Shown: positions 37,503-49,849 of the stretch, piece by piece
Numbering within the stretch: position 1 is the first letter of the stretch
Layout: every line of letters starts with the position of its first letter
Origin: Vibrio fluvialis
GTDB taxonomy: Bacteria > Pseudomonadota > Gammaproteobacteria > Enterobacterales > Vibrionaceae
Length of the DNA stretch: 64,000 nt
Reading direction: 5' to 3'
Assembly (NCBI RefSeq): GCF_900460245.1
Contig: NZ_UHIP01000001.1
Location: forward strand, 2,170,001 to 2,234,000
Made by a program: the position numbers and the translations under genes
Notes under the pieces: generated by a model
What the model saw: the letters and a program-made list of their open reading frames with translations, nothing else
Told to the model about the DNA's origin: nothing
The model's database searches: none

Positions 37503-40500
37503 TTAACCCAGATTCTTACGTGCGTTCTGGAACATACGCATCCAGGCACCATTTTCACCCCAGTTATCTGGGTGCCATGAGTTCGCCACCGTGCGGAATA
37601 CACGCTCTGGGTGCGGCATCATGATGGTGACGCGGCCGTCTTTCGTTGTCAGACCGGTAATCGCATTTGGCGAACCGTTCGGGTTGTTCGGGTACTGCTG
37701 CGTCGGGTTACCGAAGTTATCCACGAAACGGACGGCAACCGTGCCTGATTGCTCAATCGCACTGAGGTGAGCTTCATCGCGAACTTCCACGCGACCTTCA
37801 CCGTGAGAGACCGCAATCGGCATACGAGAGCCGGCCATGCCATCGAAGAACACAGAATCCGACTTCTGCACTTCAACCAGACTAAAGCGCGCTTCAAAAC
37901 GCTCCGATTCGTTGCGCACGAAACGTGGCCACAAGTCTGCACCCGGGATCAGTTCTTTCAGGTTAGACAGCATTTGACAACCGTTACACACACCTAGCGA
38001 GAACGTGTCCTGACGGTTGAAGAACTGCTCGAACTGTTCGCGAGCCTGCACATTGAACAGCACCGATTTCGCCCAACCTTCACCTGCGCCCAGCACGTCA
38101 CCGTAGGAGAAGCCACCACACGCGACCAGACCTTGGTACTCATCCAGTACCGCTTGACCGGTCAGAATGTCGCTCATGTGAATGTCGACTGCGTCAAAGC
38201 CCGCACGGTCAAACGCTGCCGCCATTTCAACGTGTGAGTTCACGCCCTGCTCACGCAGAATCGCCATCTTAGGCTTCGCGCCTTTTGCGATGTAAGGTGC
38301 CGCGACGTCTTGGTTGACATCAAAGCTCAATGACACGTTCAGACCTGGATCTGAGTTGTCTTTTTTCGCCGCAAATTCTTGATCGGCACACGCTGGGTTG
38401 TCGCGCATTGCTTGCATCTTGTGCGTCGTTTCGGCCCAGATGGTACGCATTTCGGTACGTGAACGCTGCAGAAGGACTTGTTCACCCGAAGTCACCACAA
38501 ATGCATCTGATGCGTCAACTTCACCGATAACGTGTGAACAATCCGCCAGACCATTAGCCGCCAGCGTGGCCAATACCGCATTCAGTTCATCGTTCTTGAC
38601 CTGAATTACCGCACCCAACTCTTCGTTGAACAGCGCTGCCAGTACATCGTCACCCAGCGTTTCAATGTTGGCTTTCACACCACAGTGACCCGCGAACGCC
38701 ATTTCAGCCAGCGTGACAAACAGACCGCCATCGCCTTTATCGTGGTAAGCCACTAGTTTGTCGTTGCGAACCAGAGTTTGCATCGCATCGAAGAAGCCTT
38801 TCAGTTGCTCGGCATTGTCAACGTCAGCCGGCTTGTCACCCAACTGCTTGTAAACTTGCGCCAAGGCCGTCGCGCCCAGACGATTCTGACCGTTACCCAG
38901 ATCCACCAGCACCAGAGACGTTTCACCCAGATCGGTACGCAGTTGTGGTGTGATGGTCTTACGCACATCTTCCACACGCGCAAACGCGGTGATGACAAGC
39001 GACAGCGGCGAGGTCACTTCTTTGTTTTCGCCGTTCTCGTTCCACTTGGTCTTCATCGACATCGAGTCTTTACCAACCGGAATGGTCAGGCCCAGCGCAG
39101 GACACAGCTCTTCACCCACCGCTTTCACCGCTTCGTACAGACCCGCATCTTCACCCGGGTGACCGGCAGGAGACATCCAGTTCGCTGACAGTTTGATGTG
39201 TTTGATATCGCCGATATCGGTTGCCGCGATGTTGGTCAGAGATTCACCCACCGCCAGGCGCGCCGATGCGCCGAAGTCAAGCAGAGCGACAGGAGTACGC
39301 TCGCCCATAGACATCGCTTCACCGTGGTAAGTGTCGTAGCTTGCTGCCGTTACCGCGCAGTTGGCCACTGGCACCTGCCAAGGACCAACCATTTGGTCAC
39401 GAGCGACCAGACCCGTTACAGTGCGGTCACCGATGGTGATCAGGAAGGTTTTCTCAGCCACAGCCGGTAGACGCAGCACGCGATCCACAGCGTCATTGAG
39501 TTCGATACCGCTGCGATCAATCGCTGGGCTGGTCACTTTCAGCGTGGTCGCTTCACGGTGCATTTTCGGCGGCTTGCCAAGCAGAATGTCCATCGGCATG
39601 TCGATTGGCATGTTATCGAAGTGGCTGTCTTCCAGAGTCAGATGACGCTCTTCCGTTGCCACGCCCACGACTGCATAGGGTGCGCGCTCACGCTTACAGA
39701 TGGCATCAAATGCCGCCATGTGCTCCGGCGCAACCGCCAGCACATAACGCTCTTGCGATTCGTTACACCAGATTTCCAGCGGGCTCATGCCCGGTTCATC
39801 GTTTGGCACGTCACGCAGCTGGAATTTACCGCCACGATCGCCATCGTTAACCAGCTCTGGCAGTGCGTTCGAGATACCGCCCGCGCCCACATCGTGGATA
39901 AACGCGATTGGGTTTGCATCGCCCAGCTGCCAGCAGCGGTCGATCACTTCCTGACAACGACGTTCCATCTCTGGGTTTTCACGTTGTACTGAAGCAAAAT
40001 CCAAATCTTCTGCCGACTGACCCGACGCCATTGAAGACGCGGCGCCGCCGCCCAGACCGATGTTCATTGCCGGACCGCCCAACACGATCAGTTTTGCGCC
40101 AACCGGGATTTCTTTTTTCTGTACGTGTTCGTCACGAATGTTACCCATACCGCCAGCAATCATGATTGGCTTGTGGTAACCACGGATCTCTTCACCCGCG
40201 TGCGAGGTGACTTTCTCTTCATAAGTACGGAAGTAACCCAGCAGGTTTGGACGACCAAATTCGTTGTTGAATGCCGCGCCGCCCAGAGGACCTTCAATCA
40301 TGATATCCAGCGCGCTCACAATGCGGCTTGGTTTACCAAAATCACTTTCCCAAGGCTGAACAAAGTCAGGGATGCGCAGGTTAGATACCGTAAAGCCCAC
40401 CAGACCCGCTTTTGGCTTACCACCGATACCGGTTGCGCCTTCATCACGAATTTCACCACCGCTACCGGTTGACGCACCTGGCCAAGGCGAAATCGCCGTT

Positions 40501-41396
40501 GGGTGGTTGTGCGTTTCAACTTTCATCAGAATGTGGGCGTCTTCGTGGTGGTAGGTGTATTGACGTGAGTCCGGATCCGGGAAGAAACGGCCGACTTTCG
40601 AACCGGTCATTACCGCTGCGTTGTCTTTGTAGGCAGACAGCACGTGATCCGGCGTGGTTTCGAAGGTGTTCTTGATCATCTTGAACAGCGATTTATCCTG
40701 ATCAACACCGTCGATAGTCCAATCCGCATTGAAAATTTTGTGACGGCAGTGCTCAGAGTTCGCCTGAGCAAACATCATCAGCTCAATGTCATTCGGGTTA
40801 CGACCCAGCTTGATGAAGTTCTCGACCAAGTAATCAATTTCATCTTCCGCCAGAGCCAGACCTAGGGAAACGTTTGCTTCTTCCAGCGCAACTCGGCCGC
40901 CTGCCAGGATATCCACCTGAGTCATTGGCGCGGGTTCCGCCACGCTGAATAGCGCTTGTGCCGCGTCGAGTTCCGTGAACACGACTTCCATCATGCGATC
41001 GTGCAGCAAGGCCTTCAGAGTCGTTACCTGCTCTTGCGTCAGCGCCGCTTCGCTCTCAACGTAGTACGCCGTACCGCGTTCCAGACGTTTGATCGACGCC
41101 AGACCACAGTTGTGCGCAATATCCGTTGCTTTAGAAGACCAAGGAGAAATAGTGCCCGGACGAGGCGTCACCAGCAGGAGTAAACCCTGTGGCTCGTGTT
41201 CTTGAATGGTTGGACCGTAAGTCAGCAGCTTCTCTAACTTTTCCAGTTCCTGGCTGTCCAAGTCTGCTTTGAGGTCTGCAAAGTGCATGAACTCAGCATA
41301 GATGCCGGTTACAGGCAGGTTTTGTTCGCGACAAGTTTCAAGTAGTTTGCTTACACGAAACTCGGAAAGAGCTGGGGAGCCACGCAAAATTCTCAT
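37503..41396 (-). CDS. purL: Phosphoribosylformylglycinamidine synthase PurL
   Basis: Large single-chain enzyme of de novo purine synthesis. It converts FGAR, glutamine and ATP to FGAM. The 1297 residues comprise an N-terminal PurS-like region, two AIRS-type ATP domains and a C-terminal class I glutamine amidotransferase. Motifs include [42 protein letters not shown] in part, and the glutaminase nucleophile in GVCNGCQML with the catalytic His in SHGEGR. A PurR box overlaps its upstream region. This is the full-length gamma-proteobacterial form. Confidence 0.98.
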   Translation of the reverse strand: MRILRGSPALSEFRVSKLLETCREQNLPVTGIYAEFMHFADLKADLDSQELEKLEKLLTYGPTIQEHEPQGLLLLVTPRPGTISPWSSKATDIAHNCGLASIKRLERGTAYYVESEAALTQEQVTTLKALLHDRMMEVVFTELDAAQALFSVAEPAPMTQVDILAGGRVALEEANVSLGLALAEDEIDYLVENFIKLGRNPNDIELMMFAQANSEHCRHKIFNADWTIDGVDQDKSLFKMIKNTFETTPDHVLSAYKDNAAVMTGSKVGRFFPDPDSRQYTYHHEDAHILMKVETHNHPTAISPWPGASTGSGGEIRDEGATGIGGKPKAGLVGFTVSNLRIPDFVQPWESDFGKPSRIVSALDIMIEGPLGGAAFNNEFGRPNLLGYFRTYEEKVTSHAGEEIRGYHKPIMIAGGMGNIRDEHVQKKEIPVGAKLIVLGGPAMNIGLGGGAASSMASGQSAEDLDFASVQRENPEMERRCQEVIDRCWQLGDANPIAFIHDVGAGGISNALPELVNDGDRGGKFQLRDVPNDEPGMSPLEIWCNESQERYVLAVAPEHMAAFDAICKRERAPYAVVGVATEERHLTLEDSHFDNMPIDMPMDILLGKPPKMHREATTLKVTSPAIDRSGIELNDAVDRVLRLPAVAEKTFLITIGDRTVTGLVARDQMVGPWQVPVANCAVTAASYDTYHGEAMSMGERTPVALLDFGASARLAVGESLTNIAATDIGDIKHIKLSANWMSPAGHPGEDAGLYEAVKAVGEELCPALGLTIPVGKDSMSMKTKWNENGENKEVTSPLSLVITAFARVEDVRKTITPQLRTDLGETSLVLVDLGNGQNRLGATALAQVYKQLGDKPADVDNAEQLKGFFDAMQTLVRNDKLVAYHDKGDGGLFVTLAEMAFAGHCGVKANIETLGDDVLAALFNEELGAVIQVKNDELNAVLATLAANGLADCSHVIGEVDASDAFVVTSGEQVLLQRSRTEMRTIWAETTHKMQAMRDNPACADQEFAAKKDNSDPGLNVSLSFDVNQDVAAPYIAKGAKPKMAILREQGVNSHVEMAAAFDRAGFDAVDIHMSDILTGQAVLDEYQGLVACGGFSYGDVLGAGEGWAKSVLFNVQAREQFEQFFNRQDTFSLGVCNGCQMLSNLKELIPGADLWPRFVRNESERFEARFSLVEVQKSDSVFFDGMAGSRMPIAVSHGEGRVEVRDEAHLSAIEQSGTVAVRFVDNFGNPTQQYPNNPNGSPNAITGLTTKDGRVTIMMPHPERVFRTVANSWHPDNWGENGAWMRMFQNARKNLG

Positions 41397-41515
41397 GTGC
41401 TTAGGTCTCTATATACAAGTGATTAAGATGTAATTGGAATAAATTCACTTAAATAACAGCACATTAGGCTATTAACGTTGAACTTATACCGATTTCACAT
41501 CTCCATTGCGTGCGC

Positions 41516-41521
41516 ATTATA
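41516..41521 (-). promoter_or_regulatory. purL -10 element
   Basis: A perfect TATAAT on minus, about 120 bases upstream of purL and about 35 bases downstream of the PurR box. The -35 is not clear (a TTACGT-like hexamer is nearest). Confidence 0.6.
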
Positions 41522-41550
41522 GAGGATTTTTTTTTGTGACGTAACACCAA

Positions 41551-41566
41551 AAGCAACCGTTTGCGT
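41551..41566. promoter_or_regulatory. PurR operator of purL
   Basis: Read on minus, ACGCAAACGGTTGCTT matches the PurR consensus ACGCAAACGTTTGCGT at 13 of 16 positions. Its place upstream of purL makes purine-dependent repression likely. Confidence 0.87.
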
Positions 41567-41703
41567 CATTTTTTTCGTTAAATTTGAATTACAACCCATT
41601 TGGTCAAATGTTAGACGCCATTAGCAGCACCTGACCGCAAAACTTTGCCAAGTGTTTGGTGTTTGATATAAAGGCACTACTTGACGTAAGAGAATCAGAA
41701 TTA

Positions 41704-43263
41704 ATGACCAAGCTTTCATTCGCTTCTATGAGTCGCACCCTCTTTCTGGCCGCTTTGACTCTTTTGCTAGCCGGGTGCCAAATCGACTCAGAACCCAAAA
41801 GTGAACTCGACCAAATCCGCGCACGCGGCGTGTTGCGCGTCGGCACTATTAACAATCAGCTCTCTTATTATATCGGTCCTGATGGCCCCTCCGGCCTGGA
41901 CTACGAACTGGCGCGTGAATTTGCACGCGAGCTGGGTGTCAAACTCGAAATGAAACCAGCCTACCGTTTATCCAGCCTGTTTCCGGCGCTGAAAAACGGT
42001 GAAATCGACATCATCGCTGCAGGCCTCAGCCAGTCAGAGCAGCGCCTGAAAGATTACCGAGCGGGCCCGGCCTACTATTATGTGTCGCAACAAGTGGTGT
42101 ATAAAAAAGGCCAATGGCGCCCACGCAGCATTGAGCAGCTCATCGCCAAACAAGATGAACTGTACAATGAAAGTGGTGACGCGCCCATTTTCAGCGTGGT
42201 GAACGACTCCCATTTTGAGAGCACATTAGAATCACTGAAAAGTACCTATCCGGAATTTCGCTACTACGTTGATAACAACGCCGATGTCAACGATCTGCTC
42301 AAACAGGTTTCACAGGGTGAACTCAAGTTCACCATGGCCGACTCGGTCGAAATTTCCCTGTCTCAACGCATTTATCCCGATATCGCCACAGCGTTTGAGA
42401 TGACCGAAGACCAGCCGATCTCGTGGTTTATGCGCCGTTCCGATGACGAAAGCTTGTACGCCATGATGATTGAGTTTTTCGGCAATCTGAAGCAGTCCGG
42501 CAGCCTGGCGTCACTGGAAGAGAAATACATCGGTCACGTTGGTACGTTTGACTATGTGGATACCCGTGCATTTCTGCGCGCGCTGGATACCCGCCTGCCG
42601 AAATGGATGCCGCTGTTTCAGAAGTATTCGGAAGAATTTGACTGGCGCCTGATTGCCGCTCTCGCCTATCAGGAATCGCACTGGAATCCGAGTGCCAAAT
42701 CCCCCACCGGCGTGCGCGGCATGATGATGCTGACTCTGCCCACCGCGCGCAGTGTGGATGTCACCAATCGACTCAACCCTGAGCAATCCGTGCGCGGCGG
42801 GGTGGAATATCTGCGTCGCATGATGGAGCGCATTCCCGATTCCATTCCCGATCACGAGAAAATCTGGTTTGCACTGGCTTCCTACAACGTCGGCTATGGC
42901 CACATGATGGATGCCCGCCGCCTGACCAAGCTACAGGGTGGCTCACCGGATGCGTGGGCGGATGTGAAAGATCGCCTGCCACAACTGCGCCAGAAAAAAT
43001 ATTTCGCGCAAACCCGCTATGGTTATGCGCGTGGCGACGAAGCGTTGTCGTACGTGGAAAACATTCGCCGCTACTACCAGAGCATCATTGGTCACATGGA
43101 ACAAAAACATGTCACCACCGTCGATTCCGGTACTGACGATCTGACGGTGATCACTCCGGAAGAGGAGATCACCGAGGATGAGTCTGACATCGACGCCGCC
43201 GTGGAAAGCAGTACTGAAACCAGCTCTGCGGCCTCCGATGCGCAAAATGTGAGCAATAATTAA
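41704..43263 (+). CDS. mltF: Membrane-bound lytic murein transglycosylase MltF
   Basis: Cleaves peptidoglycan to 1,6-anhydromuropeptides. The ATG at 41704 gives 519 residues with a lipoprotein signal ending LLLAGC, so it is an outer-membrane lipoprotein. An N-terminal SBP_bac_3 (ABC-substrate-like) domain (about 40-270, RARGVLRVGTINNQLSYY) regulates activity. The C-terminal SLT domain has the catalytic Glu in AYQESHWNPSAKSPTGVRGMM, with later ASYNVGYGHMMDAR. A run of acidic residues closes the protein. It is divergent from purL. Confidence 0.95.
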   Translation: MTKLSFASMSRTLFLAALTLLLAGCQIDSEPKSELDQIRARGVLRVGTINNQLSYYIGPDGPSGLDYELAREFARELGVKLEMKPAYRLSSLFPALKNGEIDIIAAGLSQSEQRLKDYRAGPAYYYVSQQVVYKKGQWRPRSIEQLIAKQDELYNESGDAPIFSVVNDSHFESTLESLKSTYPEFRYYVDNNADVNDLLKQVSQGELKFTMADSVEISLSQRIYPDIATAFEMTEDQPISWFMRRSDDESLYAMMIEFFGNLKQSGSLASLEEKYIGHVGTFDYVDTRAFLRALDTRLPKWMPLFQKYSEEFDWRLIAALAYQESHWNPSAKSPTGVRGMMMLTLPTARSVDVTNRLNPEQSVRGGVEYLRRMMERIPDSIPDHEKIWFALASYNVGYGHMMDARRLTKLQGGSPDAWADVKDRLPQLRQKKYFAQTRYGYARGDEALSYVENIRRYYQSIIGHMEQKHVTTVDSGTDDLTVITPEEEITEDESDIDAAVESSTETSSAASDAQNVSNN

Positions 43264-43264
43264 T

Positions 43265-43610
43265 CACTTGATTTTCAGCAGGGAAAACCTTACACAGATG
43301 TGTGAACTTGATCGCTTGCGTGTTTTCTGAAAGCAGTGAAAATCAAGTGCAATAAATACATGATAAGCTGTTATTTTTGGGTTCCCTGCTGAAGAACATT
43401 CCACTCGGTTTTGAGTTGTGTTCAGGCGGCTAATCAGCCGTTCTGAAAACCTTAACGCCACTGAATGCGAATGACCGACCAAAATACTTCGATGCGCGAA
43501 TACTCGAGCGGTGAGCGGACTTCATGTACGCGCGCAGCTTAGGCTTAACGCACTGCGTATCCGGTCCGGACAGGGTTTCTTGTTTATAGTCAGTAGTAGG
43601 AGGGTGTTTT
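43265..43610 (+). other. Hairpin-rich leader before the 43-residue basic protein
   Basis: Two inverted repeats share a left arm. CACTTGATTTTCA (43265-43277) pairs with TGAAAATCAAGTG (43337-43349). TTCAGCAGGGAA (43274-43285) pairs with TTCCCTGCTGAA (43382-43393). As the arms overlap by four bases, only one can form at a time. A further CGGCT/AGCCG hairpin lies at about 43428-43441. No long ORF occupies the interval. It may include the mltF 3' end and a leader for the downstream gene. Confidence 0.55.
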
Positions 43611-43742
43611 ATGCTGAAACGTAAACGGCACTCAAAACTCCTTAGCAAAGCCGTGTCAGCGAACCGTCGTCGCCGTATGTTAGCCAATACCAAGAAAAAA
43701 GTTCTGGCTCGCCATCGCGCGTTCGTACAGTTGTCGGACTGA
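43611..43742 (+). CDS. 43-residue very basic protein resembling ribosomal L34
   Basis: A short gene whose reality rests on an excellent AGGAGGG ribosome site seven bases before the ATG. It encodes MLKRKRHSKLLSKAVSANRR, then RRMLANTKKKVLARHRAFVQLSD: 15 of 43 residues are Lys or Arg. The LKRKRH start and a later RRRMLANTKKKVLARHRA stretch echo the L34 pattern VLKRKR..GFRARM.TKNGRQVLARRRAKG, although this similarity may be convergent. It could be a ribosome- or nucleic-acid-binding protein. I know of no named family for it. It stands alone after a structured interval. Confidence 0.75.
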   Translation: MLKRKRHSKLLSKAVSANRRRRMLANTKKKVLARHRAFVQLSD

Positions 43743-43751
43743 CACTTTCGA

Positions 43752-43782
43752 GAAGCAAACATCTACCGTAAGTAGATGTTTG
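43752..43782 (+). other. Hairpin downstream of the basic small protein
   Basis: GCAAACATCTAC/GTAGATGTTTGC with a five-base loop gives a 12-base stem. No T-run follows on plus, so it may be an RNA-stabilising hairpin or a weak terminator. Confidence 0.6.
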
Positions 43783-43838
43783 CCCAACATTCCGCTTTCA
43801 TTCTTCGTTGTACTTCTTTCCCTGATCGACCGCTAGAT

Positions 43839-44378
43839 TTACAGCTTCGGTGCATCCGATTGGGCAGAACGCAGTTTCTCGGCATCTTTCTGCGCTTTGA
43901 TCTCTTTGCGTCGGCGTTGAAAAAACGCCTGCAGTTGCTGGCGGCATTCCTCTTCCAACAACCCCTTTTCCACCGTGGCATAGTGATACGCCGCCTGACT
44001 GCTGAACAGATCCATCACCGTGCCTGCCGCACCGGCTTTGAGATCCGGCGCACCATAAACGATGCGTTTAACCCGGCTGTGCAGCAAGGCACCCGCACAC
44101 ATCGGACACGGTTCAAGCGTCACATACAAGGTAGTATCGAGCAGACGATAGTTATGCAGCGTCGCACCCGCTTTGCGCAGCACCTGAATTTCGGCGTGCG
44201 CAGTGGCATCGCAGGCACCAATGGAACGGTTCCATCCTTCCGCAATGATCTCGCCATCCTTGACCAGCAACGCACCGACGGGCACTTCACCTTCTGCTTC
44301 AGCCTGCTGGGCAAGTTCCATCGCTCGGCGCATGAAATGTTCATCTTCAGGGGTAAAAGTGGCGGTTGTATCTGTCAT
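43839..44378 (-). CDS. tadA: tRNA-specific adenosine(34) deaminase TadA
   Basis: Deaminates A34 to inosine in the anticodon of tRNA-Arg(ACG). The 179-residue protein has the cytidine-deaminase fold with the zinc ligands in HAEIQVLRKA (His61 with catalytic Glu63) and PCPMCAGALLHSRV (Cys91, Cys94). An SSQAAYHYATVEKGLLEEECRQQL region contacts tRNA. The C-terminal tail is basic and Lys/Arg-rich. It follows a LysR gene by 26 bases on the same strand. Confidence 0.97.
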   Translation of the reverse strand: MTDTTATFTPEDEHFMRRAMELAQQAEAEGEVPVGALLVKDGEIIAEGWNRSIGACDATAHAEIQVLRKAGATLHNYRLLDTTLYVTLEPCPMCAGALLHSRVKRIVYGAPDLKAGAAGTVMDLFSSQAAYHYATVEKGLLEEECRQQLQAFFQRRRKEIKAQKDAEKLRSAQSDAPKL

Positions 44379-44404
44379 GGAAACCTCATCTGTTGGGGGC
44401 GCAA

Positions 44405-46578
<2,174 letters not shown>

Positions 46579-46686
46579 TCGCCAACCCTCAGCAATGACG
46601 GGCGATGCTGACCGGATAGTTGAATGTTGCAGCCAGCAGAACTGCAACATTGTCTGGGCAGGCAATACCTCGTCAAAGGAGTCACC

Positions 46687-47535
46687 ATGAGTTTAACCAA
46701 TCTTACTCAGGCCAAAGTGTTTGATGGCTGGCACAAACAGTATCAGCATCATTCGGATGTGTTGAGCTGCGACATGCGCTTTGCGATTTATCTGCCGCCT
46801 CAAGCCACCGCGGGCACACCAGTCCCCGTATTGTACTGGTTGTCCGGGCTGACCTGCACCGATGAAAACTTCATGCAAAAAGCCGCCGCGTTTCAAAAAG
46901 CGGCCGAACTGGGCATTGCGATTGTCGCACCGGATACCAGCCCCCGTGGCGAGCACGTACCCGATGATCCCGACGGTGCGTACGATTTCGGCCTGGGTGC
47001 AGGCTTCTACCTCAATGCGACACAGGAGCCATGGAAAGCCAACTATCAGATGTACAGTTACATCATTGATGAATTACCAGCGCTTATCGAAACACATTTT
47101 CCGGTCAGCACGCGTAAGGCGATTTCCGGCCACAGTATGGGCGGCCACGGCGCATTGACCATTGGTGCGAAAAACCAGAACCACTACACCTCAATTTCTG
47201 CCTTCAGCCCAATCTGCCATCCGATGGCAGTGCCATGGGGTCAGAAAGCGTTTCGCCATTATCTGGGCGACGACAAATCGGCCTGGGAACACTACGACGC
47301 GGTCGAACTGTTTAAATCGCACTTGGTGCGCACCCCCATTCTGATTGATCAGGGCGAAGCGGATAGCTTCCTGCAAGAGCAGCTCCAGCCGGAAACACTG
47401 ATAAGCGTCGCTAAAGAGATGGATATTGATATCACGCTGAGAATGCATCCTGGTTATGACCACAGCTACTTCTTTATCCAAAGCTTTATTGCCGATCATT
47501 TGGCGTTTCACGCGAAGTACCTCAAAGCCGAGTAA
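46687..47535 (+). CDS. fghA: S-formylglutathione hydrolase FghA
   Basis: Serine hydrolase that converts S-formylglutathione to formate and glutathione, completing formaldehyde detoxification. The start at 46687 has AAAGGAG upstream and gives 282 residues. Motifs: LSGLTCTDENF (oxyanion region), the nucleophile elbow GHSMGGHGAL, the acid in IDQGEADSF and the histidine in HPGYDHSYFFI. An in-frame upstream start at 46624 adds 21 unconserved residues. It is 108 bases from frmA. Confidence 0.95.
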   Translation: MSLTNLTQAKVFDGWHKQYQHHSDVLSCDMRFAIYLPPQATAGTPVPVLYWLSGLTCTDENFMQKAAAFQKAAELGIAIVAPDTSPRGEHVPDDPDGAYDFGLGAGFYLNATQEPWKANYQMYSYIIDELPALIETHFPVSTRKAISGHSMGGHGALTIGAKNQNHYTSISAFSPICHPMAVPWGQKAFRHYLGDDKSAWEHYDAVELFKSHLVRTPILIDQGEADSFLQEQLQPETLISVAKEMDIDITLRMHPGYDHSYFFIQSFIADHLAFHAKYLKAE

Positions 47536-47548
47536 CGGCACGGATATG

Positions 47549-47576
47549 AAAAAGCCCGCTGTCGCGGGCTTTTCTT
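47549..47576. terminator. Terminator between fghA and abgT2
   Basis: AAAGCCCGC/GCGGGCTTT with a TGTC loop and T-residues on plus, between convergent stops. Confidence 0.9.
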
Positions 47577-47580
47577 TTAT

Positions 47581-49140
47581 TTACATGCTGTAGGTGTACG
47601 GCGCCTGAATACCAAGCGGGATGCCCAATGCCCAGTAAGCAAGCAGGAATAACGTCCAGCCAATCAGCATCGCAATCGAGAATGGCATCATCAGCGACGC
47701 CAGTGTGCCGATCCCCGTCGCTTTCACGTAACGTTGGCAGTACACCACCACCAGCGGGAAGAACACCATCAACGGTGAAATGATGTTGGACACAGAGTCG
47801 CCCACGCGGTACGCCGCCTGAGACAACTCGGGAGAAATCCCCACCGCCATCAACATCGGCACCAGAATCGGGCCGATCAGCGCCCACTTCGCAGAAGCAG
47901 AACCGACCAACAAGTTCACCATCGCCGTCAATAGAATCATACCGACAATCGTTGCTTCGCCTGGCAGGTTAAGCGCTTTCAGCCCTTCCGCCCCATACAG
48001 CGCCAACATGGTTCCGATATTAGACTGACCAAATGCCGCCAGAAACTGCGCGCAGAAGAACGACATCACAATGTACGCGCCCATGGTTGCCATCGTCCCT
48101 GACATGGCTTTAATCACATCATTACTGTTTTTAAAAGTACCGGAAACACGGCCATAAACGATGCCCGGAATAATAAACAGGATGAAGATCAGTGGCACAA
48201 TCGACTTCATGATCGGTGCTGAAAACGCAGTGATTTCACCGTCTGGCGAACGCAGCGCGGAGTTTTCCGGCCACAAGGCCGCCACCAGCAACGCGATACC
48301 CAGCAGCATCGCACCGCCTGCGTAACGGAAAGCTTTCGACTCAATCGCGGTGAACGATCCCAGATCCGGCGCGGCTTCCGCATCCTCATCGACTGGCATT
48401 TTCTGTAAACGCGGCTCAATCACGCGCTCGGTGACATACCAGCCAATCGCCACAATGATCACCGAAGAAAGACCGGTGAAGAAGATGTTCGCCAACGGAT
48501 TCACCTGATAAGCGGCATCCAATACTTGAGCAGAGGTCTGGGTAAAGCCCGCAAGCAGAGGATCGATCCCCGATGGAATGAAGTTGGCAGAGAAACCACC
48601 GGATACGCCGGCAAACGCCGCCGCAATCCCCGCCAGAGGGTGTCGGCCCGCTGCGTGGAAAATGATACCGCCCAACGGAATCACCAACACATAACCCGCA
48701 TCGGCCGCAGTGTGCGACACAATCGCCACCAGAATCAGCATCGGCGTCAGCAATTTTGCCGGGGTCACATTAAGCATTTTCTTAAGACCGGTCGTGATGA
48801 AGCCTGACGAGTCCGCCACGCCAACCCCCAGCATCGCGACCAGGACAATACCCAGAGGAGCAAAACTGGTAAAGGTACTCACCATATTGGCAAGAAAATG
48901 GGCCAGTGATTCTCCGGTCAGCAGGTTTTTAACCTCCAGTGCATCCCCCGTGCGTGGGTTGATGAGGTCAAAGCTGACATTGGATAGCAGCGCAGAGGCA
49001 CCCCAGACGATGACCAATGCCCAGAAGAATAGAATCGCAGGATCCGGGATTTTGTTCCCCGCGCGTTCGATGAAATTAAGAAAGCCATCCATGCGACTTG
49101 AGTTCGCTGGCGGCGCAGATTTTACGGCTTGGTTACTCAT
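47581..49140 (-). CDS. AbgT-family transporter (second of two)
   Basis: A 519-residue membrane protein of the AbgT family, paralogous to the 31126-32712 gene. Corresponding motifs are SFAPLGIVLVAMLGVGVAD, GVSGGFSANFIPSGIDPLL, VGSASAKWALIGPILVPMLM and the C-terminal TLFLLAYWALGIPLG. CAGGAG precedes the ATG. Transport of p-aminobenzoyl-glutamate or sulfonamide-like drugs is known for the family; neither is shown here. Confidence 0.88.
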   Translation of the reverse strand: MSNQAVKSAPPANSSRMDGFLNFIERAGNKIPDPAILFFWALVIVWGASALLSNVSFDLINPRTGDALEVKNLLTGESLAHFLANMVSTFTSFAPLGIVLVAMLGVGVADSSGFITTGLKKMLNVTPAKLLTPMLILVAIVSHTAADAGYVLVIPLGGIIFHAAGRHPLAGIAAAFAGVSGGFSANFIPSGIDPLLAGFTQTSAQVLDAAYQVNPLANIFFTGLSSVIIVAIGWYVTERVIEPRLQKMPVDEDAEAAPDLGSFTAIESKAFRYAGGAMLLGIALLVAALWPENSALRSPDGEITAFSAPIMKSIVPLIFILFIIPGIVYGRVSGTFKNSNDVIKAMSGTMATMGAYIVMSFFCAQFLAAFGQSNIGTMLALYGAEGLKALNLPGEATIVGMILLTAMVNLLVGSASAKWALIGPILVPMLMAVGISPELSQAAYRVGDSVSNIISPLMVFFPLVVVYCQRYVKATGIGTLASLMMPFSIAMLIGWTLFLLAYWALGIPLGIQAPYTYSM

Positions 49141-49432
49141 TCGTAACTCCTGACAGATGTTGTTACTTTAGGCCTTAGTAATAATTTCGGCTTAGCCTGC
49201 CACGTAACAGAATGCCGTCTCACGGTATACAAGAGCGCAAGATAGGCCAATTACGCGTCAGAGCATTGTATTAGACAAGACTCAATCAAGCACAAAGTTC
49301 CACCTATCATGAAATATCTAGAGACATATTTTGCTATTTAGCCACAAAACCACAACATCACACAAACACATGCCAAACAACATCATTGAAAAATCGCAAA
49401 GAAACAACGCAAAATGCCATAACTCTGCTGAT

Positions 49433-49849
49433 TTATGGCTGATACTCGCTATAACGAGATATCGACGTCGTTAGCTCGATACGCTGAGACTGTCCCTGGC
49501 GATCCCGCCAGGACGCCTCCATTACGACCGTTTTTAACGAGCCGGATACCGTTGCCGCAGGCACACTCCAGCGCAAAACATATCCTGAGTGTGTCAGGTC
49601 TTCCCCACTGACGATGTCACTGTCAAAGTCCGCAGCAATTAATGTCGGGCTGGCCGACGATGCGCCGCGAGTGCGAAACCATTCCAGTTTTTGTTCAGCC
49701 AGATTCAGGGCAATAACGCTCTGCATAGCAAAGTCTGCTCTCTGTTCGATATAGGCTTGCAGCTTCACTAAACCCAACGCGCCGACACCGATTAAGACAA
49801 ATGAGATCATCACTTCAATCAGGCTGAATCCTTGTTGTCTATTGGCCAT
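49433..49849 (-). CDS. Type IV minor pilin PilV-like
   Basis: A 138-residue prepilin. The start at 49849 with AAGGG upstream gives MANRQQGFSLIEVMISFVLI: prepilin-peptidase site G/F, then the Glu5 and hydrophobic N-terminal helix. The globular domain is short and of the PilV/GspI type. It is the last gene of a four-gene minus-strand set and overlaps the PilX-like gene by 11 bases. Confidence 0.82.
   Translation of the reverse strand: MANRQQGFSLIEVMISFVLIGVGALGLVKLQAYIEQRADFAMQSVIALNLAEQKLEWFRTRGASSASPTLIAADFDSDIVSGEDLTHSGYVLRWSVPAATVSGSLKTVVMEASWRDRQGQSQRIELTTSISRYSEYQP

Noticed and set aside
43265..43393. Inverted repeats as possible ends of an insertion element
   Set aside because: There is no transposase, no target duplication, and the interval is under 130 bases; RNA folding explains the pattern better.
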